64,000 bases of DNA from an uncultured Oscillospiraceae bacterium (GTDB lineage Bacteria; Bacillota; Clostridia; Oscillospirales; Oscillospiraceae): contig CANRHH010000007.1 of the NCBI GenBank assembly GCA_947630375.1, positions 1 to 64,000 on the forward strand. Reading direction: 5' to 3'. How positions within the stretch are numbered: position 1 is the first letter of the stretch; each line of letters starts with the position of its first letter. Positions 42,182-51,609 of this stretch are shown here, piece by piece. A model generated the notes under the pieces. It was not told the origin of the DNA. It did no database searches and saw only the letters and a list, made by a program, of their open reading frames with translations. The translations under genes were made by a program, and so were the position numbers.

Positions 42182-43038
42182 AAAAAGCAAACACCCTTTC
42201 CGCGCAGCGGCGGAGAAAGACCATCCTGTCCATCGTTTTGGCGGTGATCTGCGTCATCTATGTCCTGCCGGTGCTGACGGTGGTCATAAACTCCTTTAAG
42301 CTCAACACCTATGTCAAGACCGATACCTTTGCCCTGCCGACAGGGGAGATGTACGCGGGATTTGACAACTTTATCAAGGGCATGACCTTCGGCAATTACC
42401 CCTTCTGGAAGTCCGTGACCTACAGCGTGGTGATCACGCTGCTGTCCACGGCACTCATCCTGATCGGCACATCCATGGCCGCCTGGTACATTGCAAGGGT
42501 TGACTCTTTGGTGTGTCGTGGTATATACTACCTCTGCGTTTTTTCCATGGTGGTGCCTTTCCAGATGGTCATGTATACCCTGTCCAAAACAGCCGACACG
42601 CTGAAGCTGAACACGCCCTGGACCATCCCCATCGTTTACCTGGGCTTTGGCGCGGGCCTGGCCGTGTTCATGTTCGTGGGCTTTGTAAAGTCGATCCCTC
42701 TCGAAATAGAGGAGGCCGCGTCGATCGACGGCTGCGGGCCCGTGCGGACCTATTTCTCTGTCGTGCTGCCCATGCTCAAGCCTACCATGATCTCCGTGGG
42801 CATCCTGGAGATCATGTGGATCTGGAACGACTATCTGCTGCCGTATCTGGTGCTGGATATCAACAAATACCGGACGATCCCCATCCACATCCAGTATCTC
42901 AAGGGAAGCTACGGCACTGTGGACCTGGGCGCGACCATGGCGCTGATCCTGCTGAGCATCATCCCGGTGATCATCTTCTACCTCACCTGCCAGAAGCACA
43001 TCATCAAGGGCGTGGCAGCGGGCGCCGTGAAGGGATAA
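42178..43038 (+). CDS. Sugar ABC transporter permease (MalG type)
   Basis: 286 residues, six membrane segments, EAA-loop IEEAASIDGCGPVRTYFSVV / LPMLKP. Translationally coupled to the MalF-type gene (ATGA overlap); together they form the transmembrane channel. Confidence 0.92.
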   Translation: MKKANTLSAQRRRKTILSIVLAVICVIYVLPVLTVVINSFKLNTYVKTDTFALPTGEMYAGFDNFIKGMTFGNYPFWKSVTYSVVITLLSTALILIGTSMAAWYIARVDSLVCRGIYYLCVFSMVVPFQMVMYTLSKTADTLKLNTPWTIPIVYLGFGAGLAVFMFVGFVKSIPLEIEEAASIDGCGPVRTYFSVVLPMLKPTMISVGILEIMWIWNDYLLPYLVLDINKYRTIPIHIQYLKGSYGTVDLGATMALILLSIIPVIIFYLTCQKHIIKGVAAGAVKG

Positions 43039-43063
43039 AAATACAAGATTGGAGTATTCGCTT

Positions 43064-44548
43064 ATGGACCGCAGCAGCGGCGTGCTCATGGCAATGAGCT
43101 CTTTGCCGTCCCCCTACGGGATCGGGACCATGGGCCGGGAGGCCTATGGGTTTGTGGATTTTCTGAAGGCTGCCGGGCAGACCTACTGGCAGCTCCTGCC
43201 CCTGGGCCCCACCGGCTACGGGGACAGCCCCTATTCCCCCTTCTCCACCTTTGCGGGGAACCCCTATTTCATAGACCTGGACACCCTGGTCCGGGAACGG
43301 CTCCTCAAGCGAGAGGAGCTGAGCGGGATCGATTGGGGCAGCGACCCGGAAAAGGTGGACTACGGCGCCATCTTTGACAGCCGCTTCAAGGTGCTCCGGC
43401 TGGCCTTTTCCCGGGGCCGGGTGCTCCTGAAGGAGGAGCTGGCCGCTTTCCGGAAGGAGAACGCCGCCTGGCTGGAGAATTACGCCCTGTATATGGCCGT
43501 GAAGGCCCACTTCGGCATGAAGAGCTGGCTGGACTGGCCGGAGGCGGACATCCGCCGGCACAAGCCGGAGGCGGTGAAAAAGTACGGGGAGCTGCTGGCC
43601 GAGGATGTGGATTTCTACATCTTTACCCAGTTCCTGTTCTTCCGCCAGTGGGAGAAGCTGCGCGCTTACGCCCACGGCAAGGGCATCCGCTTCATTGGCG
43701 ATCTGCCCATCTACGTGGCGCTGGACTCGGCGGACGTCTGGAGCGCGCCGGAGTTCTTCCAGCTGGACAAGGAGGGCGTCCCTACGGAGGTGGCGGGCGT
43801 CCCGCCGGACGACTTCACCGAGGACGGGCAGCTCTGGGGCAACCCCCTGTATAACTGGGAGGCCATGGCCGCCGACGGCTACGGCTGGTGGATCCGCCGG
43901 GTAGAGGGCGCCAAGAAGCTCTATGATGTGATCCGCATCGACCATTTCCGGGGTTTTGAGAGCTACTGGGCCGTGCCCTATGGGGAGACCACCGCCAAAA
44001 ACGGCCGCTGGAGGCCGGGCCCCGGCATGGGCCTGGTGGGCGTCCTGTCCAGCTGGTTCCACGACCTGCATTTTATCGCCGAGGACCTGGGCTATGTGAC
44101 GCCGGAGGTCAAGAAGCTGCTGGCCGATTCCGGGCTGCCCGGCATGAAGATCCTCCTTTTTGCCTTTGATCCGGCCTCGGATTCGGACTACGCCCCTCAC
44201 AACAGCGTCCGCAACAGCGTCTGCTACATTGGCACCCACGACAACGACACTGTGTCCGGCTGGCTGAAGGCCACCGACCGGAAGACCCTGAACTATGCCA
44301 AAAAGTACATGCATATCACACTGGACGAGGGCTGGTGCTGGGGCCTGATCCGCACCGGCATGGGCATGAGCGCGGCCCTGTTCGTCTCCCAGATGCAGGA
44401 TATTCTGGAGCTGGGGCCGGAGAGCCGCATGAACACCCCAGGCACGGTGGGCGGAAACTGGTGCTGGCGTATGCGCCCCGGAGCCGCGGACCGGAAGCTG
44501 GCCGCCAGGCTCCGCCGCTATACCGAGACCTACCGGAGACGGACATAA
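43064..44548 (+). CDS. malQ: 4-alpha-glucanotransferase
   Basis: 494 residues from the ATG at 43064, 9 bases behind TTGGAG. GH77 motifs: LPSPYGIGTMGREAYGFVDF, LPLGPTGYGDSPYSPFSTFA, GNPYFIDL, nucleophile region VIRIDHFRGFESYWAVP, acid/base FIAEDLGYVTPEV, and CYIGTHDNDTVSGW. It disproportionates maltodextrins and supports a maltodextrin substrate for the importer upstream. Confidence 0.96.
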   Translation: MDRSSGVLMAMSSLPSPYGIGTMGREAYGFVDFLKAAGQTYWQLLPLGPTGYGDSPYSPFSTFAGNPYFIDLDTLVRERLLKREELSGIDWGSDPEKVDYGAIFDSRFKVLRLAFSRGRVLLKEELAAFRKENAAWLENYALYMAVKAHFGMKSWLDWPEADIRRHKPEAVKKYGELLAEDVDFYIFTQFLFFRQWEKLRAYAHGKGIRFIGDLPIYVALDSADVWSAPEFFQLDKEGVPTEVAGVPPDDFTEDGQLWGNPLYNWEAMAADGYGWWIRRVEGAKKLYDVIRIDHFRGFESYWAVPYGETTAKNGRWRPGPGMGLVGVLSSWFHDLHFIAEDLGYVTPEVKKLLADSGLPGMKILLFAFDPASDSDYAPHNSVRNSVCYIGTHDNDTVSGWLKATDRKTLNYAKKYMHITLDEGWCWGLIRTGMGMSAALFVSQMQDILELGPESRMNTPGTVGGNWCWRMRPGAADRKLAARLRRYTETYRRRT

Positions 44549-44569
44549 AACCGAAAAACTACGAAAAGC

Positions 44570-44602
44570 CCCCTTGCGGACAAAGCCGCAAGGGGACTTT
44601 TT
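44570..44602. terminator. malQ terminator
   Basis: CCCCTTGCGG, loop ACAAAG, CCGCAAGGGG, then ACTTTTTA. Confidence 0.88.
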
Positions 44603-44679
44603 ACGGTGGGCGAGAATACGCCGCGCCGAACGACCGCAGGGCGGCCCTTCGGCCGGAGAGCAGCGGGCCGCGTTTGAGC

Positions 44680-46116
44680 TCAGCACTGCTTTATGAGCCT
44701 TATGAAGAACTCCACCGCGCGGTGGATGACCTCCAGGCGGATGCGCTCGTTGTTGCCGTGGATGGTGGCGCGCTCCTCGCCGGTCAGGTCCATGGCGGAG
44801 AAGCGGTACACCCGGTCAGAGAGGTCCCGGTAATGCCTGCTGTCAGAACACTGGACCATCAGGTACGGCGACACGATGCAGCCCTGCCAGGTGCCGGCCA
44901 CGGCCGCGGAGACCCGCCGCCAGCCCTCGCAGTCCGTCCTGGAAATGGGGCTTGGCTCCATATGATCCCCGGCGGTGAGCTTTATATCCCCGTCCTTTAT
45001 GACCGCTCTCACATAGTCTATCGCGGAGTTGACAGAGTCCTCCGGGTTCAGGCGCATATTGGCCACCATGGAGGCCACAGGCGGTATCACGTTGGGCGCC
45101 TTGCTGCCGCTCATCTGGGTGAAGGCCACCGTGGTGCGCACAAGGGCGTTCAGCTCGCCGCCGCTCTTTTTGCAGATCATGTCCAGCAGCCCGCCGAAGC
45201 ACCAGAGGTTGGCAAAGATCATCCTGTACAGGAAGCCGGAGTGCCGGCCAAGGGTGTCGAACATCTCCAGCACCGGCTTTGTCAGATGGGAGCGGAAGGG
45301 ATGGGCCTCCAGCTTCGCACAGGCCATAGACAGCCGGCCCACCGGCGTGTGGGGCGCCGGGGCCGAGGCGTGGCCGCCGCCGGAGGAAATGCCGAACTCC
45401 AGGTTCAGCATGCCCTTCTCCGCGATACCGATCAGCGCGCAGGGCTCCTTCACGCCGGGGAACACGTCCTGCACCACGGCGCCGCCCTCGTCCACCACCA
45501 GCTCCGGCTCTATGCCCTGGCTGGCGAAATATTCAACGATATGGACAGCGCCCCGGCCGTTGATCTCCTCCCCGCCGGAGAAGGCAAAGTACACGTCATT
45601 TTCCGGGGTGAAGCCCTGTTTGATGAGTTCCTCAGCGGCGGACAGAATGCCGTTGAAGGTGACCTTGGTGTCCAGTGTCCCCCGTCCCCACATGACCCCG
45701 TCCTCCACGACGGCCTCAAAAGGAGGCTTTTTCCAGTTCTCTTCCTCTACCGGGACCACATCATAATGGGCCATGAGCACAGTCGGCTTTCCATTGCCTC
45801 TGCCCTTCCAGTGAAACAGCAGCGCCCGGTCCTCCATTTTCGTGAGGGGGCATGTCTCCGTCACGTGGGGGTACAGCTTCGGCAGCAGGCCGATGAGCTT
45901 TTCAAACTCCCCCTCGTCCTCCAGTTCGTGCCGGGCGTAGGACACAGTGCGGCACTTTACCAGCTCCGCCAGGTTCCGCTCCGCGGCGGCTTTGTCAAAA
46001 CTTATCTCCTCATACGCCGGCTCCTCCGCTCTGGGCGGCACAAAAGCAGCCGTGCGGACCAGGATAAGCGCTATGAAGACGGCTAAAACCGCCAGGACAA
46101 TGATAAGAACGGTCAT
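44680..46116 (-). CDS. M20-family metallopeptidase with N-terminal anchor
   Basis: 478 residues. An N-terminal membrane segment (VLIIVLAVLAVFIALILV) precedes the catalytic domain: LMAHYDVVPVEEENW (metal His and catalytic Asp), WGRGTLDTKVTF (bridging Asp), FSGGEEINGRGA (Glu-Glu), VVDEGGAV, and HASAPAPHTPVGRL of the dimerisation domain. It resembles carboxypeptidase PM20D1-like enzymes that split N-acyl amino acids or dipeptides. It is the last gene of an operon with two membrane proteins. Confidence 0.92.
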   Translation of the reverse strand: MTVLIIVLAVLAVFIALILVRTAAFVPPRAEEPAYEEISFDKAAAERNLAELVKCRTVSYARHELEDEGEFEKLIGLLPKLYPHVTETCPLTKMEDRALLFHWKGRGNGKPTVLMAHYDVVPVEEENWKKPPFEAVVEDGVMWGRGTLDTKVTFNGILSAAEELIKQGFTPENDVYFAFSGGEEINGRGAVHIVEYFASQGIEPELVVDEGGAVVQDVFPGVKEPCALIGIAEKGMLNLEFGISSGGGHASAPAPHTPVGRLSMACAKLEAHPFRSHLTKPVLEMFDTLGRHSGFLYRMIFANLWCFGGLLDMICKKSGGELNALVRTTVAFTQMSGSKAPNVIPPVASMVANMRLNPEDSVNSAIDYVRAVIKDGDIKLTAGDHMEPSPISRTDCEGWRRVSAAVAGTWQGCIVSPYLMVQCSDSRHYRDLSDRVYRFSAMDLTGEERATIHGNNERIRLEVIHRAVEFFIRLIKQC

Positions 46117-46129
46117 ATTTTACCTCCCT

Positions 46130-46795
46130 TCACAGCAGGCCCTTTTTGTACAGGATCCGGGAGACGGCCAGGGTGAACAGCACGCCCACCGGTACCATGA
46201 TGCCGACCGTCCCCGCGTTCAGGGCCGGAACGGCGATAAACAGCACCAGCATGAGGATCACCGGGGCCACAGCAATCTTCCAGTTCTTGGAGATAAACGC
46301 CACACCCAGGCCGCCGAAGAGGGCCGGCAGGATCTGGGCAAAGGCCGGCTCCAGCACCGGGGAGTTCAGGACCGGCGTCAGCGGCGTGATGAGCAGCACG
46401 CCCAGGATGATGATCAGCGTGGTGACGATGCTGGAGACCGCGATCGAGATGGTGGAGATGATCTCCCCCTCCTCGGAATTGACCTTCACATCCGCCTGCT
46501 CCAGGGCGTTTATGGCCACCGGCAGCTTCAGGTTGGATATATTGCCCGTGACGAACGACAGGTAGGAACCGCCGGCGCCCAGCATGGGCACATAGGTAAA
46601 GGTCTCCACCACGGCCACGGCCCAGTACATGGGCGCTGTGGCGATAAGGCCCATGATAAAACCGTGCCAGTCCGGCATGGCCCGGTATATAACGGCCACC
46701 GCCGCCGGGAACGCGAACAGCAGCACCATCACCGACAGGTTCCATATGCGCCCGTCCCGGTGCACAGAATCCATATAAGAGAGCTTCTTTTTCAT
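46130..46795 (-). CDS. Conserved membrane protein of the M20/DUF5058 operon
   Basis: 221 residues with five to six hydrophobic segments (VMVLLFAFPAAVAVIYRAM, FIMGLIATAPMYWAVAVVET, TISIAVSSIVTTLIIILGVL, ILMLVLFIAVPALNAG, GIMVPVGVLFTLAVSRILY). A polar loop SNLKLPVAINALEQADVKVN lies between. The family is not recognised. It lies 13 bp upstream of the peptidase and 15 bp after the DUF5058 gene; the pair may form a transporter feeding the peptidase. Confidence 0.75.
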   Translation of the reverse strand: MKKKLSYMDSVHRDGRIWNLSVMVLLFAFPAAVAVIYRAMPDWHGFIMGLIATAPMYWAVAVVETFTYVPMLGAGGSYLSFVTGNISNLKLPVAINALEQADVKVNSEEGEIISTISIAVSSIVTTLIIILGVLLITPLTPVLNSPVLEPAFAQILPALFGGLGVAFISKNWKIAVAPVILMLVLFIAVPALNAGTVGIMVPVGVLFTLAVSRILYKKGLL

Positions 46796-46810
46796 ATCTT
46801 CAGCCTCCTC

Positions 46811-47554
46811 TCAGCCCAGCCAGGCGGTGATGGGTATGGCCGCGGCCATGCCCGCGATCAGGCTCACCGGCAGCGCATAATCCGAGATCCAGGGCCATTT
46901 GAGCTTCTTCACCGCCAAGCCCGCCAGGCACATCACCAGGGCCGACACCAGCAGCACCAGCGGCGGGATAAGGCCGGACATGTCGCCGGCAAAGACCTTG
47001 GAGAAGTCGCAGAACACATAGCCCAGAAAGGCGGATATCATGCCGATGAACATAGAGGAGGAGAAGATATCGCTCCACTTCTTGTCCCGGTTCTCCATGG
47101 AGATCATCCCGCTTTGAAGTTTTTTGCCGACTACCGGCACCAGCCATATGCCCACCATGATGCTCACGGTCATCACGCAGACGATCGTCACATATTGGGA
47201 AGCCGTCAGCGAGCTGACCTGTCCGAAGGTCAGGCCCATAGCGCTCTCCGCGTTGGTGGCGGCTATCGTCTCATAGGACATGGAGCCCACCACGCTCAGC
47301 CGCAGCCAGGGCAGCGGCACGCCTAAGTCCTTGGCCAGGGTGATGACGCTGATGACGATAGCCACCGCGGGAGCTACCGTAAAGACCGCCGAGGTCACAG
47401 CGATCCTCTTCAGCTTGTCCCGGCTCATGCCGAGTTCAACGCCCCGCCGCCACGCCTTCACCAGGAAGTACACCGACTGGGCCAGCACCGCGGCAACGAT
47501 GAGCCCTGCCAGCACGTACAGCACGGGGCTGTTTACATTAAAGCCCATATTCAC
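46811..47554 (-). CDS. DUF5058 family membrane protein
   Basis: 247 residues, seven to eight hydrophobic segments (NSPVLYVLAGLIVAAVLAQS, VFTVAPAVAIVISVITLA, QYVTIVCVMTVSIMVGIWLV, LIPPLVLLVSALVMCLAGLA). Conserved polar stretch RLSVVGSMSYETIAATNAES. Function unknown; first gene of the minus-strand operon behind TAAGGAGG. Confidence 0.82.
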   Translation of the reverse strand: MNMGFNVNSPVLYVLAGLIVAAVLAQSVYFLVKAWRRGVELGMSRDKLKRIAVTSAVFTVAPAVAIVISVITLAKDLGVPLPWLRLSVVGSMSYETIAATNAESAMGLTFGQVSSLTASQYVTIVCVMTVSIMVGIWLVPVVGKKLQSGMISMENRDKKWSDIFSSSMFIGMISAFLGYVFCDFSKVFAGDMSGLIPPLVLLVSALVMCLAGLAVKKLKWPWISDYALPVSLIAGMAAAIPITAWLG

Positions 47555-47585
47555 GCCTCCTTAACTGAATGTAATTTACAAGTAT

Positions 47586-47614
47586 AGAATACAGGGTTTT
47601 TTAGAAAAGCACAA
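47586..47614 (-). promoter_or_regulatory. Promoter of the DUF5058-M20 operon
   Basis: TTGTGC, 17 bp, TATTCT on the minus strand, 32 bp upstream of the DUF5058 start. Confidence 0.6.
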
Positions 47615-48173
47615 GGAAAAATTTGCTTGTTTTGTAATAAAATTTTGGTTCTAATTTGGTTCTAAAATAAATGTGGGGGTAACCCGGTCATCTGGCCGAG
47701 CTACCCCCCAACATTTTTAGTAATTGAGCAAAGAAAGCGTCAAGCATATAAAAATGGGCTGTAGCAAAAACAGATTTTGCTACAGCCCTCTCTTAATCTG
47801 CAAAATAGTTATGCACCCTCATAGCTCCCTGTGCAATAAGATTTATGCCCTTAGGACCATGTAAAGTAGCGCGTGCCGCCATTGGAACGATCACCACCCA
47901 AGGGAGCATCGGGGTTTTCCCAAGGGGTCCGGGGATGCTGCCCCGGGGCCTTTTCTTTAGGGTACCCTTTCTTTGCGGCAAGGCAAAGAAAGGGTACAAT
48001 AGCACCGAGAGACCAAGCTTCTCCTCTGCTGATACTCAAAATAGAAGTTCCACCGAAACACCCCCTCCGCCTCGCTGCCGCTCGGCACCTCCCCTACACA
48101 GGGAAAGCATAAGAAGGTGGCCTAAGCCATGCACAGGGGAGGCATGAGAGAACGGCTTTTGCCATACACATTC
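47615..48173. other. Non-coding stretch with stacked hairpins
   Basis: No gene of credible composition. It contains a GGGGGTA/TACCCCCC hairpin (47672-47716), a perfect 14-bp stem GGGCTGTAGCAAAA with its complement (47757-47789) and a perfect 15-bp stem GTACCCTTTCTTTGC (47962-47997). CCTCCCCT/AGGGGAGG inverted pieces (about 48086-48143) resemble dispersed repeats of related gut genomes. GCTGTAGC/GCTACAGCCCC recurs in the terminator at 48174. Confidence 0.5.
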
Positions 48174-48209
48174 AAAAGGGGCTATAGCTTAATTGCTACA
48201 GCCCCTTTT
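48174..48209 (-). terminator. Terminator of the ribosomal-protein operon
   Basis: Stem around AAAAGGGGCTATAGC / TGCTACAGCCCCTTTT, 16 bp beyond the rplQ stop. Confidence 0.85.
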
Positions 48210-48224
48210 ACGGTTTACGGTGCC

Positions 48225-48566
48225 TTATACCAGTTCGATGACCGCCATCTCGGCGGCGTCGCCCCGGCGGTTGCCGATCCGGGTGACGCGGGTGTAGCCG
48301 CCGCTGCGCTCGGCATACTTGGGCGCCAGCTCGTTAAACACCTTGTGCGCCACGTCCTCGCGGGTAATGAAGGCCAGAGCCTGGCGGTAAGAGGCCAGGG
48401 TCTTGGTCTTGCCAAGGCTTATCATTTTCTCGGCCATGGGGGCGATCTCCTTGGCGCGGCTGACGGTGGTCTCCATACGGCCTTTGTCCAGGAAATCGGT
48501 GACCTGCTGGCGGATCATCGCCATGCGCTGGTCGGTCGGTTTGCCGAGTTTTCTTGTTCCGGGCAT
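48225..48566 (-). CDS. rplQ: Ribosomal protein L17
   Basis: 113 residues: MPGTRKLGKPTDQRMAMIRQ, TTVSRAKEIAPMAEKMISLG, YTRVTRIGNRRGDAAEMAVI. Last gene of the block, 21 bp after rpoA. Confidence 0.97.
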   Translation of the reverse strand: MPGTRKLGKPTDQRMAMIRQQVTDFLDKGRMETTVSRAKEIAPMAEKMISLGKTKTLASYRQALAFITREDVAHKVFNELAPKYAERSGGYTRVTRIGNRRGDAAEMAVIELV

Positions 48567-48587
48567 TTTGTCATTCCTCCTTCTTGC

Positions 48588-49538
48588 TTACTGGGATTCC
48601 TCGCTGGCCAAAGACAAGCCCATCATCGTCAGCTTATGCTCGACTTCTTCCAGGGACTTGCGGCCCAGGTTCCGGACCTTGATCATTTCTTCCTGAGTCT
48701 TGCTGACCAGGTCCTCCACGGTGTTGATGTTGGCACGCTTGAGGCAGTTGAAGCTGCGAACCGACAGATCCAGCTCTTCGATGGTCATCTTGAGCATGGT
48801 ATCCGGCTCCTTCTCCACCTTCTCCACCACCGTGGAGTTGCTGCCGATGGTGTCGGACAGGTCGGTAAAGAGGGTAAAGTGGTCGCAGAGGATCTTCGCG
48901 CCCAGGGAGAGGGCATCTCTGGCGGTCATGGTCTTGTCAGTCCACACCTCGATGGTCAGCTTGTCGAAGTCCGTCTGGTTGCCCACACGGGTGTTCTCAA
49001 CGGTGTAGTTGACCTTCAGAACGGGGGTGTAGATGGAGTCGACCGGGATGGTGCCGATCGCGGTCTGGGGATTTTTATTCTTCTCCGCGGAGACGTAGCC
49101 TCGGCCATGGTCCAGGACCAGCTCCATGTTCAGAGCGCCGTCCGGGCCCAGGGTGGCGATGGGCTGCTCCGGGTTGAGAATCTCCACTTCCGCGTCCGCC
49201 TTGATGTCCCCGGCGGTGACAACGCCCTCGCCGGAGGCCTCGATATAGACGGTCTTGGGGCCGGTGCTGTGGAGGCGGGCGATGATGCTCTTGACGTTGA
49301 GCACGATCTCCGTCACGTCCTCCTTGACGCCGGGGATGGTGGAAAACTCATGCTGCACGCCTGCGATCTTGATGCTGGTGCAGGCAGTACCGGGCAGAGA
49401 GGATAGGAGAACCCTGCGCAAAGAGTTGCCAAGCGTCGTGCCATAGCCGCGCTCCAGTGGTTCGACGATATACTTGCCGTAAGCGCTGTCGGCGGGAGTC
49501 TCGATGCACTCGATCCGCGGCTTTTTGATTTCAATCAT
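48588..49538 (-). CDS. rpoA: RNA polymerase alpha subunit
   Basis: 316 residues. The N-terminal dimerisation domain has [20 protein letters not shown] and [17 protein letters not shown] linker and the DNA- and activator-binding C-terminal domain follow ([35 protein letters not shown]). Between rpsD and rplQ as usual. Confidence 0.98.
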   Translation of the reverse strand: MIEIKKPRIECIETPADSAYGKYIVEPLERGYGTTLGNSLRRVLLSSLPGTACTSIKIAGVQHEFSTIPGVKEDVTEIVLNVKSIIARLHSTGPKTVYIEASGEGVVTAGDIKADAEVEILNPEQPIATLGPDGALNMELVLDHGRGYVSAEKNKNPQTAIGTIPVDSIYTPVLKVNYTVENTRVGNQTDFDKLTIEVWTDKTMTARDALSLGAKILCDHFTLFTDLSDTIGSNSTVVEKVEKEPDTMLKMTIEELDLSVRSFNCLKRANINTVEDLVSKTQEEMIKVRNLGRKSLEEVEHKLTMMGLSLASEESQ

Positions 49539-49618
49539 ATTTGTGTTCGTACCCTCCTTTTAAGATTCGCGTTTTGAGACGCATTTCGTGTCAGCTTACC
49601 AATTTGAGGGTGTCTATA

Positions 49619-50245
49619 TTACTTGGAGTACAACTCGACGATCAGGTGCTCCTCGATGGGCAGGTCGATGTCGTCCCGGGCGGGCATGGCCACGACCTTG
49701 GCCATCATGTTGTTGGCGTCATACTCAAGCCACTTGGGGGCGGGGCGGAAGGCGTTGGCCTCCACATTGGCCTTGATCTTCTCGATGCTGCGGCTGCTCT
49801 CCTTGAGGGCCACCACCATGCCGGGCTTCACCTGGTAGCTGGGGATGTTGACCTTGCGGCCGTTGACGGTGATGTGCCCGTGGCTGACCATCTGGCGGGC
49901 CTCGGCGCGGCTCATGGCCAGGCCCAGGCGGTAGACCACGTTGTCCAGCCGGCACTCTAAGATCGCCAGCAGGTTCTCGCCGGTCTGGCCCGGACGGCGC
50001 TCGGCCATCTCAAAGTAGCTGCGGAACTGGCTCTCCAGCACGCCGTAGAAGCGCTTGGCCTTCTGCTTCTCACGCAGCTGCTGGCCGTACTCGGAGGCCT
50101 TGCTGCGGCCCTGGCCGTGCTGGCCGGGGGCGAAGCCCCGGGCGTTCATGGCGCATTTATCGGTATAGCAGCGGTCGCCCTTGAGAAAGAGCTTCTGGCC
50201 CTCTCTGCGGCACTGGCGGCAGACTGCTTCAGTATATCTTGCCAT
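49619..50245 (-). CDS. rpsD: Ribosomal protein S4
   Basis: 208 residues: [20 protein letters not shown] with a zinc-type Cys-x2-Cys start (and [12 protein letters not shown]), [19 protein letters not shown], and the S4 domain [20 protein letters not shown]. Primary 16S rRNA binder. Confidence 0.98.
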   Translation of the reverse strand: MARYTEAVCRQCRREGQKLFLKGDRCYTDKCAMNARGFAPGQHGQGRSKASEYGQQLREKQKAKRFYGVLESQFRSYFEMAERRPGQTGENLLAILECRLDNVVYRLGLAMSRAEARQMVSHGHITVNGRKVNIPSYQVKPGMVVALKESSRSIEKIKANVEANAFRPAPKWLEYDANNMMAKVVAMPARDDIDLPIEEHLIVELYSK

Positions 50246-50264
50246 AGTTGTTTCCCTCCTTCAA

Positions 50265-50666
50265 TTAGACGCGGCGACGTTTCGGAGGACGGCATCCGTT
50301 GTGGGGGATGGGGGTCACATCCTTGATCATCGTCACTTCAAGACCTGCCGTCTGCAGGGCGCGGATGGCCGCCTCACGGCCGGAACCGGGGCCCTTGACG
50401 AACACTTCGACGGTCTTCAGACCGTGCTCCATGGCCGCCCTTGCGGCGGTCTCGGCGGCAGTCTGAGCGGCAAAGGGGGTGGATTTCTTGCTTCCGCGGA
50501 AGCCCAGGCCACCGGCGGAGGCCCAGGAGATCGCGTTGCCCTGGGTATCGGTGATGGTGACCATGGTGTTATTGAAGGAAGAGCTGATATGAACCTGGCC
50601 CTTTTCAATGTTCTTGCGCTCTCTTCTGCGGGTTCTGACTTTCTTCTTCGCGTTATTCGCAGCCAT
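50265..50666 (-). CDS. rpsK: Ribosomal protein S11
   Basis: 133 residues: [55 protein letters not shown] at the C-terminus. Platform protein of the 30S subunit. Confidence 0.98.
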   Translation of the reverse strand: MAANNAKKKVRTRRRERKNIEKGQVHISSSFNNTMVTITDTQGNAISWASAGGLGFRGSKKSTPFAAQTAAETAARAAMEHGLKTVEVFVKGPGSGREAAIRALQTAGLEVTMIKDVTPIPHNGCRPPKRRRV

Positions 50667-50680
50667 GTCTCAGTCCCTCC

Positions 50681-51049
50681 TTACTTCTTCTTATTTGCGA
50701 TGGTGCGTTTCGGGCCCTTCCGGGTGCGGGCATTGGTCTTGCTCCGCTGGCCGCGGACGGGCAGGCCGCGGCGGTGGCGCATACCGCGGTAGCAGCCGAT
50801 CTCGGTCAGGCGCTTGATGTCAAGCGCGGTCTGACGGCGCAGGTCGCCTTCCACGATAAAGTTGTGGTCGATGCACTCGCGCAGCTTGGCTTCTTCCTCA
50901 TCGGTGAGGTCTTTCACTCGGGTGTCGGGATTGATTCCGGTCATCGCCAGAATCCTGTTCGCGCTGGTTCTGCCGATGCCATAGACGTAAGTGAGACCGA
51001 TCTCAATCCTCTTGTCTTTGGGCAGGTCAACGCCGGCTATACGTGCCAT
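50681..51049 (-). CDS. rpsM: Ribosomal protein S13
   Basis: 122 residues from the ATG at 51049 ([20 protein letters not shown]); the frame extends upstream without a ribosome site. It ends in the basic tail [19 protein letters not shown]. Confidence 0.97.
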   Translation of the reverse strand: MARIAGVDLPKDKRIEIGLTYVYGIGRTSANRILAMTGINPDTRVKDLTDEEEAKLRECIDHNFIVEGDLRRQTALDIKRLTEIGCYRGMRHRRGLPVRGQRSKTNARTRKGPKRTIANKKK

Positions 51050-51229
51050 ACTTTTCTTTTCATCCTTTCGATCATTTTCCCGCTGTCGCATGGACAGGAA
51101 CTTATTCCCGCCGGAGGGAGCTCCTGTTCCCCGCGGGATGTTTTATAAAGACAGGTTTTGATAAAACCGTGCCGCCGGAATACCGGGGCAGCGCCCCGGG
51201 CTTCTGCGAGCAGGGCGAACCGGGCCGGT
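51050..51229 (-). other. rpmJ-rpsM spacer
   Basis: 180 bp without a gene, longer than most gaps in this block. On the minus strand GTTTTAT...ATAAAAC can pair. It could carry a leader element for rpsM; none is recognised. Confidence 0.35.
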
Positions 51230-51343
51230 TCAGCCCTGGCGCTGCTTATGCTTGGGGTTCTCGCAGATGACCATGACTTTGCCCTTGCGCTTGATGATCT
51301 TGCACTTCTCGCACATGGGCTTCACGGAAGGTCTAACTTTCAT
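51230..51343 (-). CDS. rpmJ: Ribosomal protein L36
   Basis: 37 residues: [37 protein letters not shown]. Zinc ligands Cys11, Cys14, Cys27 and His32 (the C+ form). Confidence 0.97.
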   Translation of the reverse strand: MKVRPSVKPMCEKCKIIKRKGKVMVICENPKHKQRQG

Positions 51344-51357
51344 TTGTCGTATACCTC

Positions 51358-51576
51358 CTACTTGCTTCTCCAGGTGATGCGGCCCCGGGTGACGTCATAG
51401 GGGGACATCTGCACCGTGACTTTGTCGCCGGGAAGGATCTTGATAAAGTTCATCCGGAGCTTTCCGGAAATATGCGCCAGTATGATGTGGCCGTTGCCGA
51501 TATCCACCTGGAACATGGTGTTGGGCAGGGATTCCACTACCGTGCCCTCGAGTTCTATTACATCGTCTTTTGCCAA
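51358..51576 (-). CDS. infA: Translation initiation factor IF-1
   Basis: 72 residues of S1/OB-fold: [40 protein letters not shown]. The start is a TTG at 51576, 8 bases behind GGAGG; no in-frame ATG gives a full-length protein. Confidence 0.96.
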   Translation of the reverse strand: MAKDDVIELEGTVVESLPNTMFQVDIGNGHIILAHISGKLRMNFIKILPGDKVTVQMSPYDVTRGRITWRSK

Positions 51577-51609
51577 AGTAAATTTCCTCCAAAGTCGGTC
51601 AGTTGTTGG

